Source of the DNA: Saccharina japonica
Lineage: Eukaryota; Sar; Phaeophyceae; Laminariales; Laminariaceae
Direction of reading: 5' to 3'
Length of the DNA: 64,000 nt
Assembly: GCA_008828725.1 (NCBI GenBank)
Contig: MEHQ01002695.1
Coordinates: 186,001-250,000 of the forward strand
Part shown: one piece after another, positions 23,401 to 32,958 of the stretch
Position numbering within the stretch: the first letter of the stretch is position 1
Layout: each line of letters starts with the position of its first letter
Made by a program: the position numbers and the translations under genes
The notes under the pieces: generated by a model
What the model saw: only the letters and a program-made list of their open reading frames with translations
Database searches by the model: none
What the model was told of the DNA's origin: nothing

Positions 23401-25484
23401 GAATTTATTCGAGCGGCAGGCACGGAAGGTGTTCGAGCCGTTTCGCCCTCATATGCTCTTTTGTCTTACGCTCTTCATACCGGTAACAACCTGGTATTGA
23501 AGAAACGTATGAACATGGCATCTAAATCTGCCGTAGATGCGCGCGTGCACAGCGGCGGCAGCATTTGGTACTTGGCACACTGATCTGCGGTAAATTTTAT
23601 TCTACTCGAGTACGTTCAGTTGCCAGCTGAAGATTAAGATTCAGTGGAGAGAAGCGAGTGACGTTCTGTTCCTTCTGTCGGTTGGTGGTTTAGTTTAGGC
23701 TTTTGAAGTTGCCGCACAAGAGACGCAATATAATACATTTTACTACTGCTGTGTTGCAGAGCATGTTGCATATTTGACATGTTGCGTTTTTCGTGTTGCT
23801 CCGCTTCGTCTCGTGCGTCCGAGCGTGCGTGCGTGAGGCTTGGGAATGGGAAGGCATCGTGCGTCGCGCCCAGCCCAGCAGCGGCACAGGTCAAAAGGTA
23901 CGTACAACAGCACGTAAGAAAGGCAGGGGATTCTTCGGATTTCGCACAAACACGACTATATGTGTACCGGTGTGCTGGCGTGTGTATGTATACGATATCG
24001 CTACGACTACGAACGAGCATGAAAAGAGGGATGGACAAAGACCAAAAGGAAGAGGGGAGGGAGGACGAACCAGGTATTTTGATTCTACTGCGATACTACA
24101 ATACTGCTGCTGCTGTATTACGCGTAATAGCATACGAGTACTCGTACTGCTTGTATTACGTGTACCACACGATGATAAGATAGCACACCCCCCTTGGGAG
24201 ATTTTCCAGGCTGGTTTGCTCAACCATGGTGAGGGTGCCGAACGACGTGCCTTTTATAGGGGGAAGATGCTCGACAGGGATATATCTCAAACGCCGCAAT
24301 ATTCGTTGTGTGTGCCCCCCCCCCCCCACCGCCCCCAGCGTAGTTTCGGAGAAACTCGTATGACATACGGTATCTGAAATTCGTCCCGGGGCCTACGGTA
24401 TCTTATTATCTTGATTACAGTATCCGGTACATGCATTACCCTTGATACATGAAGCACAGCAGGGTTTCCACGCTGATACTGGTTCACTGTTGTTATAGAC
24501 TCCCATGGCAATTTGAATCTTCCCTTTGGTATCTCTTCGCTGCTTCTACGCACGAAGTAGCTGATGCTGCTGCTGCTGTGTCCGCTGGGGCATGTCACAC
24601 CCACGACTCATCTCCGCTGTCATTCATTCATTACGTTCGACAAAATGCCCGCGGCTCGTACACAACAGAAAAATATGACACACGAACTTTGCTTGCACGA
24701 ATGGCCATAGATAAAATCCCGTGCGACCGCAAGACCTCGCGACAAGACAGCACTTACTGCCTCTCAGACAGTGTTGCACTTCTCTCGAACTGCCAACGAG
24801 AACTGCCTTGTAACATAAAACCAACAGTAGTCGACCGTAACCCAAACCAGCAACATCAGCGGCAGCAGACAGCAGCATCAGCATCAGTTTCGAACTCGGA
24901 GCAATCAAGACGCGGTGTCTGGTACGTACACGGCTCGTATACTGCTGTCTACCAGTATACCGGTAATAGTACGCGTCGTGCCAGAACACAACCGCAAAAG
25001 TACTGTCCGCAGCAAGCTCCGCACCTGCGGCTATCACGAGACTCACCTCTCCGGGGCCACCGCCTGCCACCGCTGCCGAAGCCGCACTAGCCCTCCTCCT
25101 CCCGCCTGTCGACTTCTTCACCGCCCCAGCTCTCTTGCTGCTCGCGTTGGCGCCGCCTGCTCTGCCGTTGCCCACATCCTGCTCCTTCTCTTCTCGCCCG
25201 TCTTCCTTGCCCTCCACGTCCATGTCCTCCTCTCCCATGCTCGCGTCGCTCGCTCCCGATTCACGGCCCGAGTTCCTGTCACGCTTGCTTCGTTTGGGTC
25301 GAGGGGCGTCATCGTTGTCTGCGTTGCCTTCTTCCTGGGAGGTGACGCTGCTTGATCTTCCTCGTCGCAGCAGCGGAGCGGAGCCCGGCGCGGCAACACC
25401 GGCGGCAGTGGCAGCATCCGCTGCCAGTTTAGTGGCGGTTCCAGTTGATTCTCGTGAGCGCTTTTGACTCGTTTTGGGAGGCAT
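10669..25484 (-). CDS. SUN-domain protein, inner nuclear membrane LINC component (10 exons, 989 aa)
   Basis: SUN proteins span the inner nuclear membrane and bind KASH partners, linking chromatin to the cytoskeleton. Exons (transcript order): 25484-25047, 22809-22067, 21264-21168, 19301-19095, 18212-18129, 17274-17147, 16497-16248, 12953-12828, 12018-11896, 11442-10669. Phases join exactly (2970 nt, TAA stop). Residues 1-146 are basic, with a likely NLS PRPKRSKRDR (61-70) and an acidic patch (84-102). Residues 147-394 are low-complexity Pro/Ala/Gly. A single membrane helix lies at about 402-426. Residues 440-732 are Glu/Ala/Arg-rich and probably coiled coil, as in trimeric SUN proteins. The SUN domain is about 741-985, ending FRVHGDPVV. 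Cys812 and Cys977 match the conserved intradomain disulfide pair. A Gly9 insert sits in the SUN domain, and no cysteine lies where animal SUN1/2 cross-link KASH. Exon 2 could start at 22806 instead (minus one Gln). Confidence 0.92.
11455..11605. repeat. Degenerate GCAAG/GCAGG pentamer tract in SUN intron 9
   Basis: Imperfect units of AAGCA, AGGCA and GGGCA run just upstream of the SUN exon. The tract is the reverse-complement relative of the CCTTG pentamer array at 35780-36300, so the same simple repeat has expanded in introns of both genes. Confidence 0.6.
12673..12796 (+). repeat. Poly-C-flanked hairpin repeat, 5'-truncated copy
   Basis: Runs from a C-run, through TGCCTGGTCGGTGAAAACC and GGGATGCGAGGGTCTATG, to a second C-run. 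It is antisense within SUN intron 8. Family described at 42631-42820. Confidence 0.8.
13101..13450. repeat. Block A, first copy (350 bp, duplicated at 15391-15740)
   Basis: Identical by eye to 15391-15740 over 350 bp with constant offset 2290. It lies in SUN intron 7. Both copies contain the same 63-codon frame, but no exon is needed here because exon 7 and exon 8 phases join directly. Confidence 0.92.
13451..15099. mobile_element. Insertion-like segment (~1.65 kb) between blocks A and B
   Basis: Blocks A and B are separated by this segment in one arrangement and by only 16 bp in the other (15741-15756). It therefore behaves as an indel of about 1.65 kb. It contains a tRNA-like relic at 14037-14105 and AT-rich flanks but no recognised transposase or terminal repeats. 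The family is unknown. It could equally be ancestral sequence lost from the other copy. Confidence 0.55.
14037..14105 (-). pseudogene. tRNA-derived relic, closest to tRNA-Gln(TTG)
   Basis: Reading the minus strand, an A-box-like TAGTCAAATGG is followed by TTTTGAA, which fits the anticodon loop of Gln(TTG), and then a good B box, GAGTTCGATCCTC. A T-rich run, as expected of a Pol III terminator, comes next. The acceptor stem does not pair and the anticodon stem is mostly lost, so this is a decayed tRNA or the head of a SINE rather than a working tRNA. Confidence 0.55.
15100..15378. repeat. Block B, first copy (279 bp, duplicated at 15757-16035)
   Basis: Matches 15757-16035 with constant offset 657. 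It ends exactly at the N at 15379. It includes an AT microsatellite and a palindromic ACTACACGTAGT word. Confidence 0.92.
15391..15740. repeat. Block A, second copy
   Basis: Begins just after the N at 15379 and a G-run, and is identical by eye to 13101-13450. It is joined to block B copy 2 through 16 bp only. Confidence 0.92.
15757..16035. repeat. Block B, second copy
   Basis: Matches 15100-15378. Downstream sequence runs into the CAAAA-rich approach to SUN exon 7. Confidence 0.92.
16571..16706 (-). repeat. Poly-C-flanked hairpin repeat, truncated copy
   Basis: Minus-strand copy, in sense with the SUN gene, in intron 6. On the plus strand it lies between G-runs at both ends. It carries the CCATGCATGAAAAT form of the palindrome. 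Confidence 0.8.
17330..17700. repeat. Degenerate GAACGA / GAGCGATTGAACG tandem tract
   Basis: SUN intron 5 is largely built from imperfect 8-12-bp words such as GAGCGATTG, AACGATTT and GAACGAACG. Minus-strand frames through it give repetitive SNRSIAQLL-type peptides with no domain, so it is simple sequence, not exon. Confidence 0.7.
18451..18534. repeat. 21-bp tandem repeat, four perfect units
   Basis: Four consecutive copies of a 21-bp unit made of ACAGAGTCGCG followed by GATTGTTCGG, in SUN intron 4. Confidence 0.95.
19035..19083 (+). repeat. Poly-C hairpin repeat, 3' fragment
   Basis: Only the 3' part is present: TCATACGACTACGGCCATGC, then ATGAACATGAAGTACACCCC. It lies just outside SUN exon 4 and is antisense to that gene. 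Confidence 0.75.
19428..19543 (-). repeat. Poly-C-flanked hairpin repeat, truncated copy
   Basis: Minus-strand copy in SUN intron 3, bordered on the plus strand by a G-run on its left. The GTCGG/CCGAC hairpin is intact. Flanking AGCCTTTTCGTTGAT...GGTGAGCGG words occur on both sides, about 130 bp apart. Confidence 0.8.
19795..19935 (+). repeat. Dispersed repeat with TATA-like word and MSFDEIL start (copy 2)
   Basis: Homologous to 7655-7790, with the same order of ATATAAAA, CCGTAAGTA, GCGCGATCGACG, CACTCAGCTA and an ATG reading MSFDEILDITAVVF before a T15 run. Here it lies antisense within SUN intron 3. Confidence 0.55.
20170..20250. repeat. ~40-bp tandem duplication
   Basis: Two copies of a roughly 40-bp unit containing CCCCACCGTCCTCGTTAGG and CACATTCGAGTCCCATTGG lie in SUN intron 3. 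Confidence 0.95.
21168..21264 (-). CDS. SUN gene exon 3: transmembrane segment
   Basis: This 97-bp exon has acceptor GATGCAG and donor ATG|GTGAGG. It completes the split Gly codon from exon 2, then encodes AALPAVQILTMRCLL followed by LLVMLLGARVVWTVTLM. This is the only strongly hydrophobic segment in the rebuilt protein, and it separates the basic N-terminus from the lumenal region, as expected for a SUN protein. Confidence 0.88.
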
Positions 25485-25776
25485 GACGCTATGTGGGGAT
25501 GGATTTTCCGTCTACTTGCCGCTCACTCCTTATCTCTCGCGCACTTGCTGTCTCTCTCAACCAGCTCTCTTGACCCCCGTCTTTCCTCCTCCTCCCTTTG
25601 TTCCCTCTGCACTACCTGAACGCGCGCGTGCGGGAGAAACAAAATCTCAAACAAAATCCCCGTTTCCCTAAATGGTAAAGCTTCATAATTATTGAACTCT
25701 GCTTTGTCTTTCGAGGAAAGGGAAGAGCGAGGCAAGCAGCACACCGTCTTCGAAGCTGATACGAGACCACGGCATC
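25485..25776. promoter_or_regulatory. Bidirectional promoter region between divergent genes
   Basis: The 292 bp between the SUN start codon (minus, 25484) and the RING-H2 start codon (plus, 25777) must contain both 5' UTRs and core promoters, unless upstream non-coding exons exist. It is CT-rich on the plus strand at 25540-25620, with an AT-rich patch (TTCATAATTATTG) near 25680-25693. No convincing TATA box is placed for either gene. Divergent, tightly spaced pairs are typical of brown algal genomes. Confidence 0.7.
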
Positions 25777-25829
25777 ATGGAAACCGCACCGAGCGAGACG
25801 CCCCCCGTGTACTTCTGCCATGTCTGTAG
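25777..25829 (+). CDS. RING ligase exon 1: first zinc-ribbon knuckle
   Basis: Seventeen codons plus two bases: [17 protein letters not shown], then AG|GTAAGT. YFCHVC matches the start of RNF126-type proteins (YFCHCC in human). It is joined in phase to an exon 5.9 kb away. It is short enough to be missed by gene finders. Confidence 0.87.
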
Positions 25830-28800
25830 GTAAGTGCGCCAAACGGCCCCCTTTCGGGCCGATTGGCGAGCGCCTCGGGAAACACCCACACGCTGTTTTT
25901 GTATTGTGTATTTTTCGTCCATCATCTTCCGTCGTTTTCGTCGCACCGTGCACGGGTGCAGTAGTCTTCAAATAAGGGGAAAAAGCTGATGTTGGTGCGA
26001 CGAGAGAGTGCAAGGCTCGGTTCGCACCAGGCCCCGGTTGGGAAGCGGCCGACCATTCGACCCACCCGGCCCGATAACGTACCCAACCCTGCCTGGGCTG
26101 GAGAGGGGGACAATTGAACAGATGTTAGTTGTCCATCGATCGGGGAGAACAGATACATACTATTGCCGCACTAAAAGCAAGATAATAGTATGACTGCAAC
26201 ATCAAATAAATCGTAAAAAACGGATACCAGGTACTCGAGTACCAGTTACCTGGTACCGGTATACCGTACGAGTACGTATGATATTCAAAGTAAATGGAAA
26301 AGTCAGTGCAGCAGCAGCACGGGTATATCGAGTACGACGGCAGTACCACGAGGTACAAAACAGCAGCACGATACGTACGACGTGCCGGGTATAACAGCAG
26401 TAGATCTATAGCAGGCTGTACGTGCCTAGTCCGGTACGAGGTATATACCGCTGTACCCGGTATTTATTTTACCACGTGAAGAAAATTGGAAATTGTGATC
26501 GGACGATGGGAAATTGTCAGATTTCTCGAGTTTTTCCTTTGATTTCCTTGTTTTTTCATTTTTTTGTTGTCCCGTAACGAAGAACTGGTGTACCTCGTAC
26601 GTCAAGCAAAGCCCCGAAGTTATATTCCGCAAGACACCTTTCCCCCCGCGCGCTTGTGTAGGAGTGAGCAGTGGAGATCAGACAATGTACCATCTTAAAT
26701 CTGAACCACCCCTTGCCTCGTGACGCACGGTTTTAGTGCGCGCATATAATTCCCCTGCTGTCAAATAACATATGCATGCATAGACTCGTCCTATTAGTGA
26801 ACTTCCAGAAGATGGGCGTTTTCAGCGTTTCAAAGTCCGGCGTCTCTCCGAAGCTCGTTCTTTGGTTCGTGGTTTCCTTGGTTTCCTTGGTTTCCTTGGT
26901 TTCCTTTTTGTTTTTACTGTCTTATTTTGGTATGTTTGGTTGGTGAGATGACGTCGATATAAAACCACGTTTGGTTTTTTACGTCGATATAAAACCACGT
27001 TTGGTTTTTTGTCGTAACTAAAAAATACCGTAGAAATCGCCCGAACTTACGCAGGTTCGGCAGAGGTTTGAGACAGCCTCGTGTAAAGCGCTCGATATCC
27101 TTCTACTTCTTTGTAAATCTGATACAGCCTCGGTTGCTTTGAGAGTTATTAATATTAATAGTAATAATGTACAAATCTCTCCCTTTACGAGCTTCAAGTG
27201 TGAATACAATATACACGAGTACGTACCAGGTACATACGTGAATGTGGTTCGTCCGCAGGTCCACGCATAGAGCTTTACAGCACTATTAATAGCTGTACGA
27301 GTACGTACAGCAGTAGGTCATACCTGGTATATACGAACTGCTGTGCATGCCAGCCCGAGCAACATTTCCCTCCATCTCTCACAGCAGCAATATGATATAA
27401 TAGCGCGCATCAGGGATTAGAGGTGATGTCAGAGGCGAGGCGATTTTCTGTCGTCGTTGCTCCCAGCCAGCCCCTCCACTCGCTGGGTGCAATCGCGTTG
27501 CACATGCGTATTATATTATCCCATTGGTTTTATGCCAAGTATTTTTGCAATTTTTTCATTCTCAACTCTCTGCCACCTCACGCTCAGGGCACCCTCCCAC
27601 ATGCCTCTTTATTTTAACTTAATTATTGGGCGCTCTTAGTAATGCACTGCTGTGCATACACGTATCATAGATAAGACTCTAACTCTAAAGTGTTTTGTCC
27701 CAACAACGGGACTGCAGTTCGAAAGGGGTTCTTGTTCTTGTTTTCGCCGTATATATCGTCTGAGAATGTTTTTTTGGGTGGGTATTTTGGTACGTTTATT
27801 AAGCTTTTGGTTGGGGCGAGAGGGAGAAATTTGGGGCGCGAGGTGAGGTGTGGGGGGAGAGGGGAGATGACGTTTCTCGTTCGTTTCTATTAATAGTGAA
27901 GCAAACAAAAACTCAAACGAACGGCTTGCGACCTCTTACTCCTCCCCTTCATCACCAATCACCTACCTGCCGTCAGCGTATCCGTTAGTCTTATGTATGA
28001 TCAAGTTTATTTTCAAGTTTATCACCCGCCGTCGGCGACGGTCGATGGGAGGCGGATAATTACGTAATTACCCGGAATTACCCGTGAGAAGGGCAGCGAG
28101 CGCAGGCTACCAACCGGCGAACGAGCTAACTGGCCCCCTCTCCCTACTTATCTTGGTGCTCTTACTTTCTTCGCGATCTCTTCAAGAATTGACCCCCCCC
28201 CCCCCCCCGTTCTCTGACCGGCTGTCATGCGGACCTGTACCTGGTAGTTACTACGACAGCTGCAGCAGTAGCGTGCCGGTATTGCGGTGGTTGGAAAACC
28301 GGCAACGCTGATCACGGGCTCCTGGCACGGCTCTGCATTTGATAGCAGGATCTGGTCCAAAGCTCACGGTTTGAAACAAATACCGGCATCATTACATACA
28401 GCAGCAGTAGTACGACAGTACCGGTACTTTTCTGTGCTTGAGCTTGAAGGTTTTTGGGGCCCGGGTATAGCGCCAAAGCGACCGGTGCCACAATATGGTA
28501 ATACCAAACGCCTAGGGCGAGCGGAGGGGGCAACACGTGCACATAGTATAAATTCATACCACGCTGCTCCGCGCGTGTGGTACAGCTCATTGGACTGATC
28601 TTTGGACTCACATCCTACCCTGGCAATTCTGGCAGTGCGGGCTACAGTAATAGCATTAGTAGTAGTACTTCGTGTTGCCAATGCTGCAATTATCCCTTTT
28701 CTTGTTCGCCCATGTCCCTTTCAGAAACCTCAAAGCACACAAAAGATCAATATTTAGTTTTTTTGCGTCCCCTTTACTTTACATTCTTGGGGTTACTTGT

Positions 28801-31800
28801 TTTTTTTTTTCGGTTTTCTTGTCTTTCCTCTTTCTTTTCTTATCTTGTCTTTCCTTCCTTTTCTGTATTTCTTCTCGTTATTTTCGTCGCTGTTTCTCCC
28901 CCCCCCCTTCAATGCAGTTTGTATTATTGGCTGTGTGTTCTCCTTTTCGTATTCAGTACCAGCATATTGCATTGACTGCTCGCCTTTATTTGGAGATGTG
29001 TTACCCCTGGCGGTCTAGTGGTTAGCCTCGAAAACCACTAAAGGTGGCAAATTTTAGATGCTACGGGACAGCTCACGGGGACTTTAATCACGCGGGCGAA
29101 GCCCGCGCAATAGTCATGAAACTCCTGTTCTCGCAGGCTCAGGAGACAGCTCTTTTATGAGAATCCTCGGTAGACATCGATCGACAAATCCAACGACGCC
29201 GTCATGAGCTCTGAACGGATCACGCTGGTTAATGGCTCCGACCCATCCTAATCTTACAGTGCTCCTACCTTGGTCGGTGATACGTGGCGTGGGCCGGTCA
29301 GGCGTCTGGTAAAAAAACATTCGGCCGCTGGTGTGTAGAAAACAGACGATGAAAAATCTTGATCACTCGCGGTTGCGCAAGAAAAATACCGTTTTTCATG
29401 TTTGACATCGATCAACAAACACAGCGACTGCGTCATGAAATTTGAACGGATCGCGCTGTTTAGAGGCTCCGACCCGCGCTAGTGTTACAGTGCTCCCCTC
29501 TCGGTGGATGGTATGTGGCGGACGCCGGCCAGGCGTCTGATAAAAATGATTTTGGCAGCCAATGTGTTGGAAACAGACGAAAAAACTCTCGATTCCTCTC
29601 CGATGGCCAAAAACAGAACTTTTTGAAGGTTCAGACGAAGACCATAGGACGCGGCAGGCAAGCTCTCGCCTCCTAGACTACGGGTCGCAATGATACCTTC
29701 GAGATCGTTATGTAGATTCACTGGTCATGCCCGGTACGAAGTGGGTTAATCGTGGGATGGGTATTTGTCGAGATCGAAGGTCAATCGTCGCATGGCTGTC
29801 GCGTGAGTGATGCGGTGTTTGCGTGCTGTGGGCTTCTTGTGTGCGGCGTGATTTCGCGTGGCTCCCGTTAATAAAGCGATTTGATTGGTAGATGGCTGTC
29901 GTGGCTCCCGTTAATGAAGCGATATGAGTGGTAGATGGCTGGCGTTTTCTGTCCCGTCTGATTATAGACTTGCCACTAAAGGTCGAAGGGCAGGGTTTCG
30001 AGCCCTGTCATGTTGCGTTTTTTTTTTTTTTTAAAACCAAATCGACCGCAGAAGGCGCTTAGCGTGTGCATGCAAAAATTGATGCGAGTCGACGGGGGAA
30101 GAAAAGTGCTGCACCCTATTCGCGATAAAAGTATAACGCACGTACAGTACCGTAGTAGGGGGGAGGGAGAAGAACCTTATTTGGTGACCCCGGATCTGAG
30201 TTACGACCACTCACGAAGGGGGGAGAGAGAAATGAAGGGCGAAGATAATAACTAGGAACGAAAAAAAAACAGACTATCTCTGTATCGTGATGTTACAGCA
30301 GGTACGACCAGGTATCTCTCCACTAAGCATCTTACCTGGTATGATATTACAGCATGAAGGATCAGCAAGGACACTGACACTGATACTGAGTGTGGAGGCT
30401 GGAGGTCGATAGGTAGAAATATCGGGAACCCCCACTATATCTAAGATGCTATCGCTGTTGCCATCGACCCAAGCAGCAAGAGTGGTAATGTAGTTGCATC
30501 TGTCGTGAAAACGCGTGCGTTGGTGGGCAGCAGCAAGTGTCTCGGTCCTGTTGCTCTCCCCCCTCAGGGCGAGCCCCCCTTGGGCTGCACGCTACGTGTC
30601 AACACATCGCGCGAGAGGTGCTGTGCCAGAGTACGAACACTAGCTTGTGCGGTATGGGGGAGCCGAGAGGTTGGCATTCAAGAGGTTGTCTCGAGAGAGA
30701 GAAGGAGGGGAGAGCCCGATGCCGTTCAGGGCGGACAACAGGACTCCCACAAGGGCAAAGCAGAGCCCAGCATGCAGCTCGGCTCGGTCCCATTAGCGCA
30801 CCTGCCTGCCCTCGCGCGCGCGCGGGGGGGGACTCGCGTGTGACTCTCGGTGTTGCTCAGCGTTGCTTGTGCTGCTGCTACTGCTGCTGTTTGCTGTTTA
30901 TTGTCTGTGGTGGTTTGTAGGCCTAGGTTTGTCGTGATTGTTCAAAACAAAACAAAAATGTTGCCTGTCCTGGTTTGTTTGTTTTCGGAGATGTCGTTCG
31001 GCGTTCGTGGAATCGGCTTCGGCCAGCCCGAAAGGGGCCCCTGTATCGCCGCGGTGTAAAGTAACATCTGGCATTCGCTCCATTTATTTTCATCTACTGC
31101 TGCATATGCTTGTCCGACCGCCGGCCACACAGTCGAGGAGATAAAGGGTGGGGGGGGGGCGAAAAGGGATGCCAGGGTGGATGTCGTGGCTGGCGTGGTT
31201 TCGTCGAGACGGTGCCCGCTGACGAGTTTTACTAGGGTAGGGGTTCTCTTGTCATATACAAGTCGACAACAGGCAATCGGGTACTTCCATGTTCTCAATT
31301 TTTGGCAGCCCTACCAGGTGTTGGTTTCGGGGAGAGGGGATGGAGCAGTATAATACTTATTTTTCACTCGTACTATTACAAGGTACTACGAGGTACGAAT
31401 ACGAAGTATTGCTACTTCTCATTTTACCAACGTAACTACCACGGCAGAAAAAAATATGATTTGTACTATTATTAATAGTACTCACCCCATACCCCAGCTG
31501 CACTGAAAAAACACGGTATGTACAGTACTCGGGTAACAGGTGTGTACAGTACTTGGTACGAGTATATATATGCGATATATTACTACATGCGATACTTTTG
31601 AAGACGGCTTGTGTCGTAAGAGCGAATGTAACGAGCCTGCCAACTGAACAATCGCCCCCCTTCTGCGGAGAGAGTTCTTAAGATTTTGATGTGTCTTGCT
31701 ACGCCGTGCCACGCCCTTCCACACCCTGCCCCACGAACGCCTTCGGCAACAGGAGCCGCGTGGGCGTGACGAAGACGTCGGCACAAGAGCTGGAGTGCCT

Positions 31801-32925
31801 GCGGGTGAGTCCTGAGTAAAAATGGGGGGGGCGGGGGGGAGGGGGAAGGTGCAAAACGCGGAGCGATGTGTCTATTAATACTATGGAAATATCCCCGGAA
31901 AATATCTTTCTTCCCAATGCCGCCATTTTCATTGTGTTGTGTCCCCCCCTCCCCTCTGCCTGGTTGATGAAAACCCAACGTCCCGGCACTGTATATAGGG
32001 ATGCGAGGGTCTATGGTCATACGACTACGGCCGTGCACGACATGAGTACACCCCCCTCCCCCGTCCTACAGCAGTAGTTCCGAATAAACCGGTTTAGTAA
32101 TATACTTCGTGTACCGTAAGAAATTCACCCGAGGGGGTGTAATATCCCATCACACCGTGAGGTACGGTAGTACTAGCAACCCCTTTGCGAGCGATGTGGC
32201 TACTATGGAAATATCTCCGGAAATATATATATATATATATTTCTTCCCAACGCCGCCATTTTCATTGTGTTGTGCCCCCCCCCCCCCCCCCCCCCTACAG
32301 CAGTAGTTTCGAATAAACTCGTCTATGAATACAGAGGAAATTCACCCTAGGGGGGGGGTGTTACGTTATCACCCCGTGTGGTAAGGAAGTGGTAGCAACC
32401 CCTTCGGGACTTGAGGTGGGAAAAGTAGCGGACACATATTTATACATACGTATGATTATTCCAGCGTCGACCGCACGAAGCAGCCTATACGTAGCTCTCA
32501 AACCGCGACCCCCACATGATGTACCAGGTACAGAGGAACAGCAAATAGGAGAATCGCGAGCACCAAACAAAACAATCCGCGCCGTGCGCGTTCATGCATG
32601 ACCCGCGGGGCTTCCTTCCTTCATATTTGTCGGGGGTGTGCTGCTGTACATTTACGTTTTTTTGCGTTTATCGCTGGATGTTTCGATCCTCTGCTGTATG
32701 TATATACGAGAAGTCACCTCGAACAAACACTCTTGACCATACGGAACGCCTCGTAAAGGTGTCTTGCTTGCGTTTTTGTCCCTAAAAATATGATAACGAT
32801 AACGGTCACAGAAGCAGCAGCAGCAGTAGCGGCTGTGGTAGCAGCGACGTTACCAGTACCAATAGCAGCACCAATGTAAGCAGGGATCATTACTTATTTC
32901 CTTCTTTTCAGCGTGCTCGCTGCCC

Positions 32926-32958
<33 letters not shown>

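Larger units (their letters stand above)
29046..29972. mobile_element. 927-bp insertion with 11-bp target duplication
   Basis: Flanked by CCACTAAAGGT at 29035-29045 and again at 29973-29983. The ends have imperfect inverted similarity (left CAAATTTTAGATGCTACGGG, right complement CAAGTCTATAATCAGACGGG, both followed by ACAG). An 11-bp duplication fits Mutator-like elements (usually 8-11 bp). There is no transposase inside, so it is non-autonomous. Confidence 0.6.
29010..30026 (+). pseudogene. tRNA-like / SINE-head sequence split by an insertion
   Basis: The left part (about 29006-29045) has CCCTGGCGGTCTAGTGGTTAG, in which GGTCTAGTGGTTAG is a good A-box/D-arm of the tRNA-Glu type. The right part (29973-30026) has CAGGGTTTCGAGCCCTG, a perfect 5-bp T-arm-like stem with a 7-base loop, then a T-run that would terminate Pol III. 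The two parts share CCACTAAAGGT, the target duplication of the insertion between them. Acceptor ends do not pair, so it is more likely a SINE head than a tRNA gene. Confidence 0.5.
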
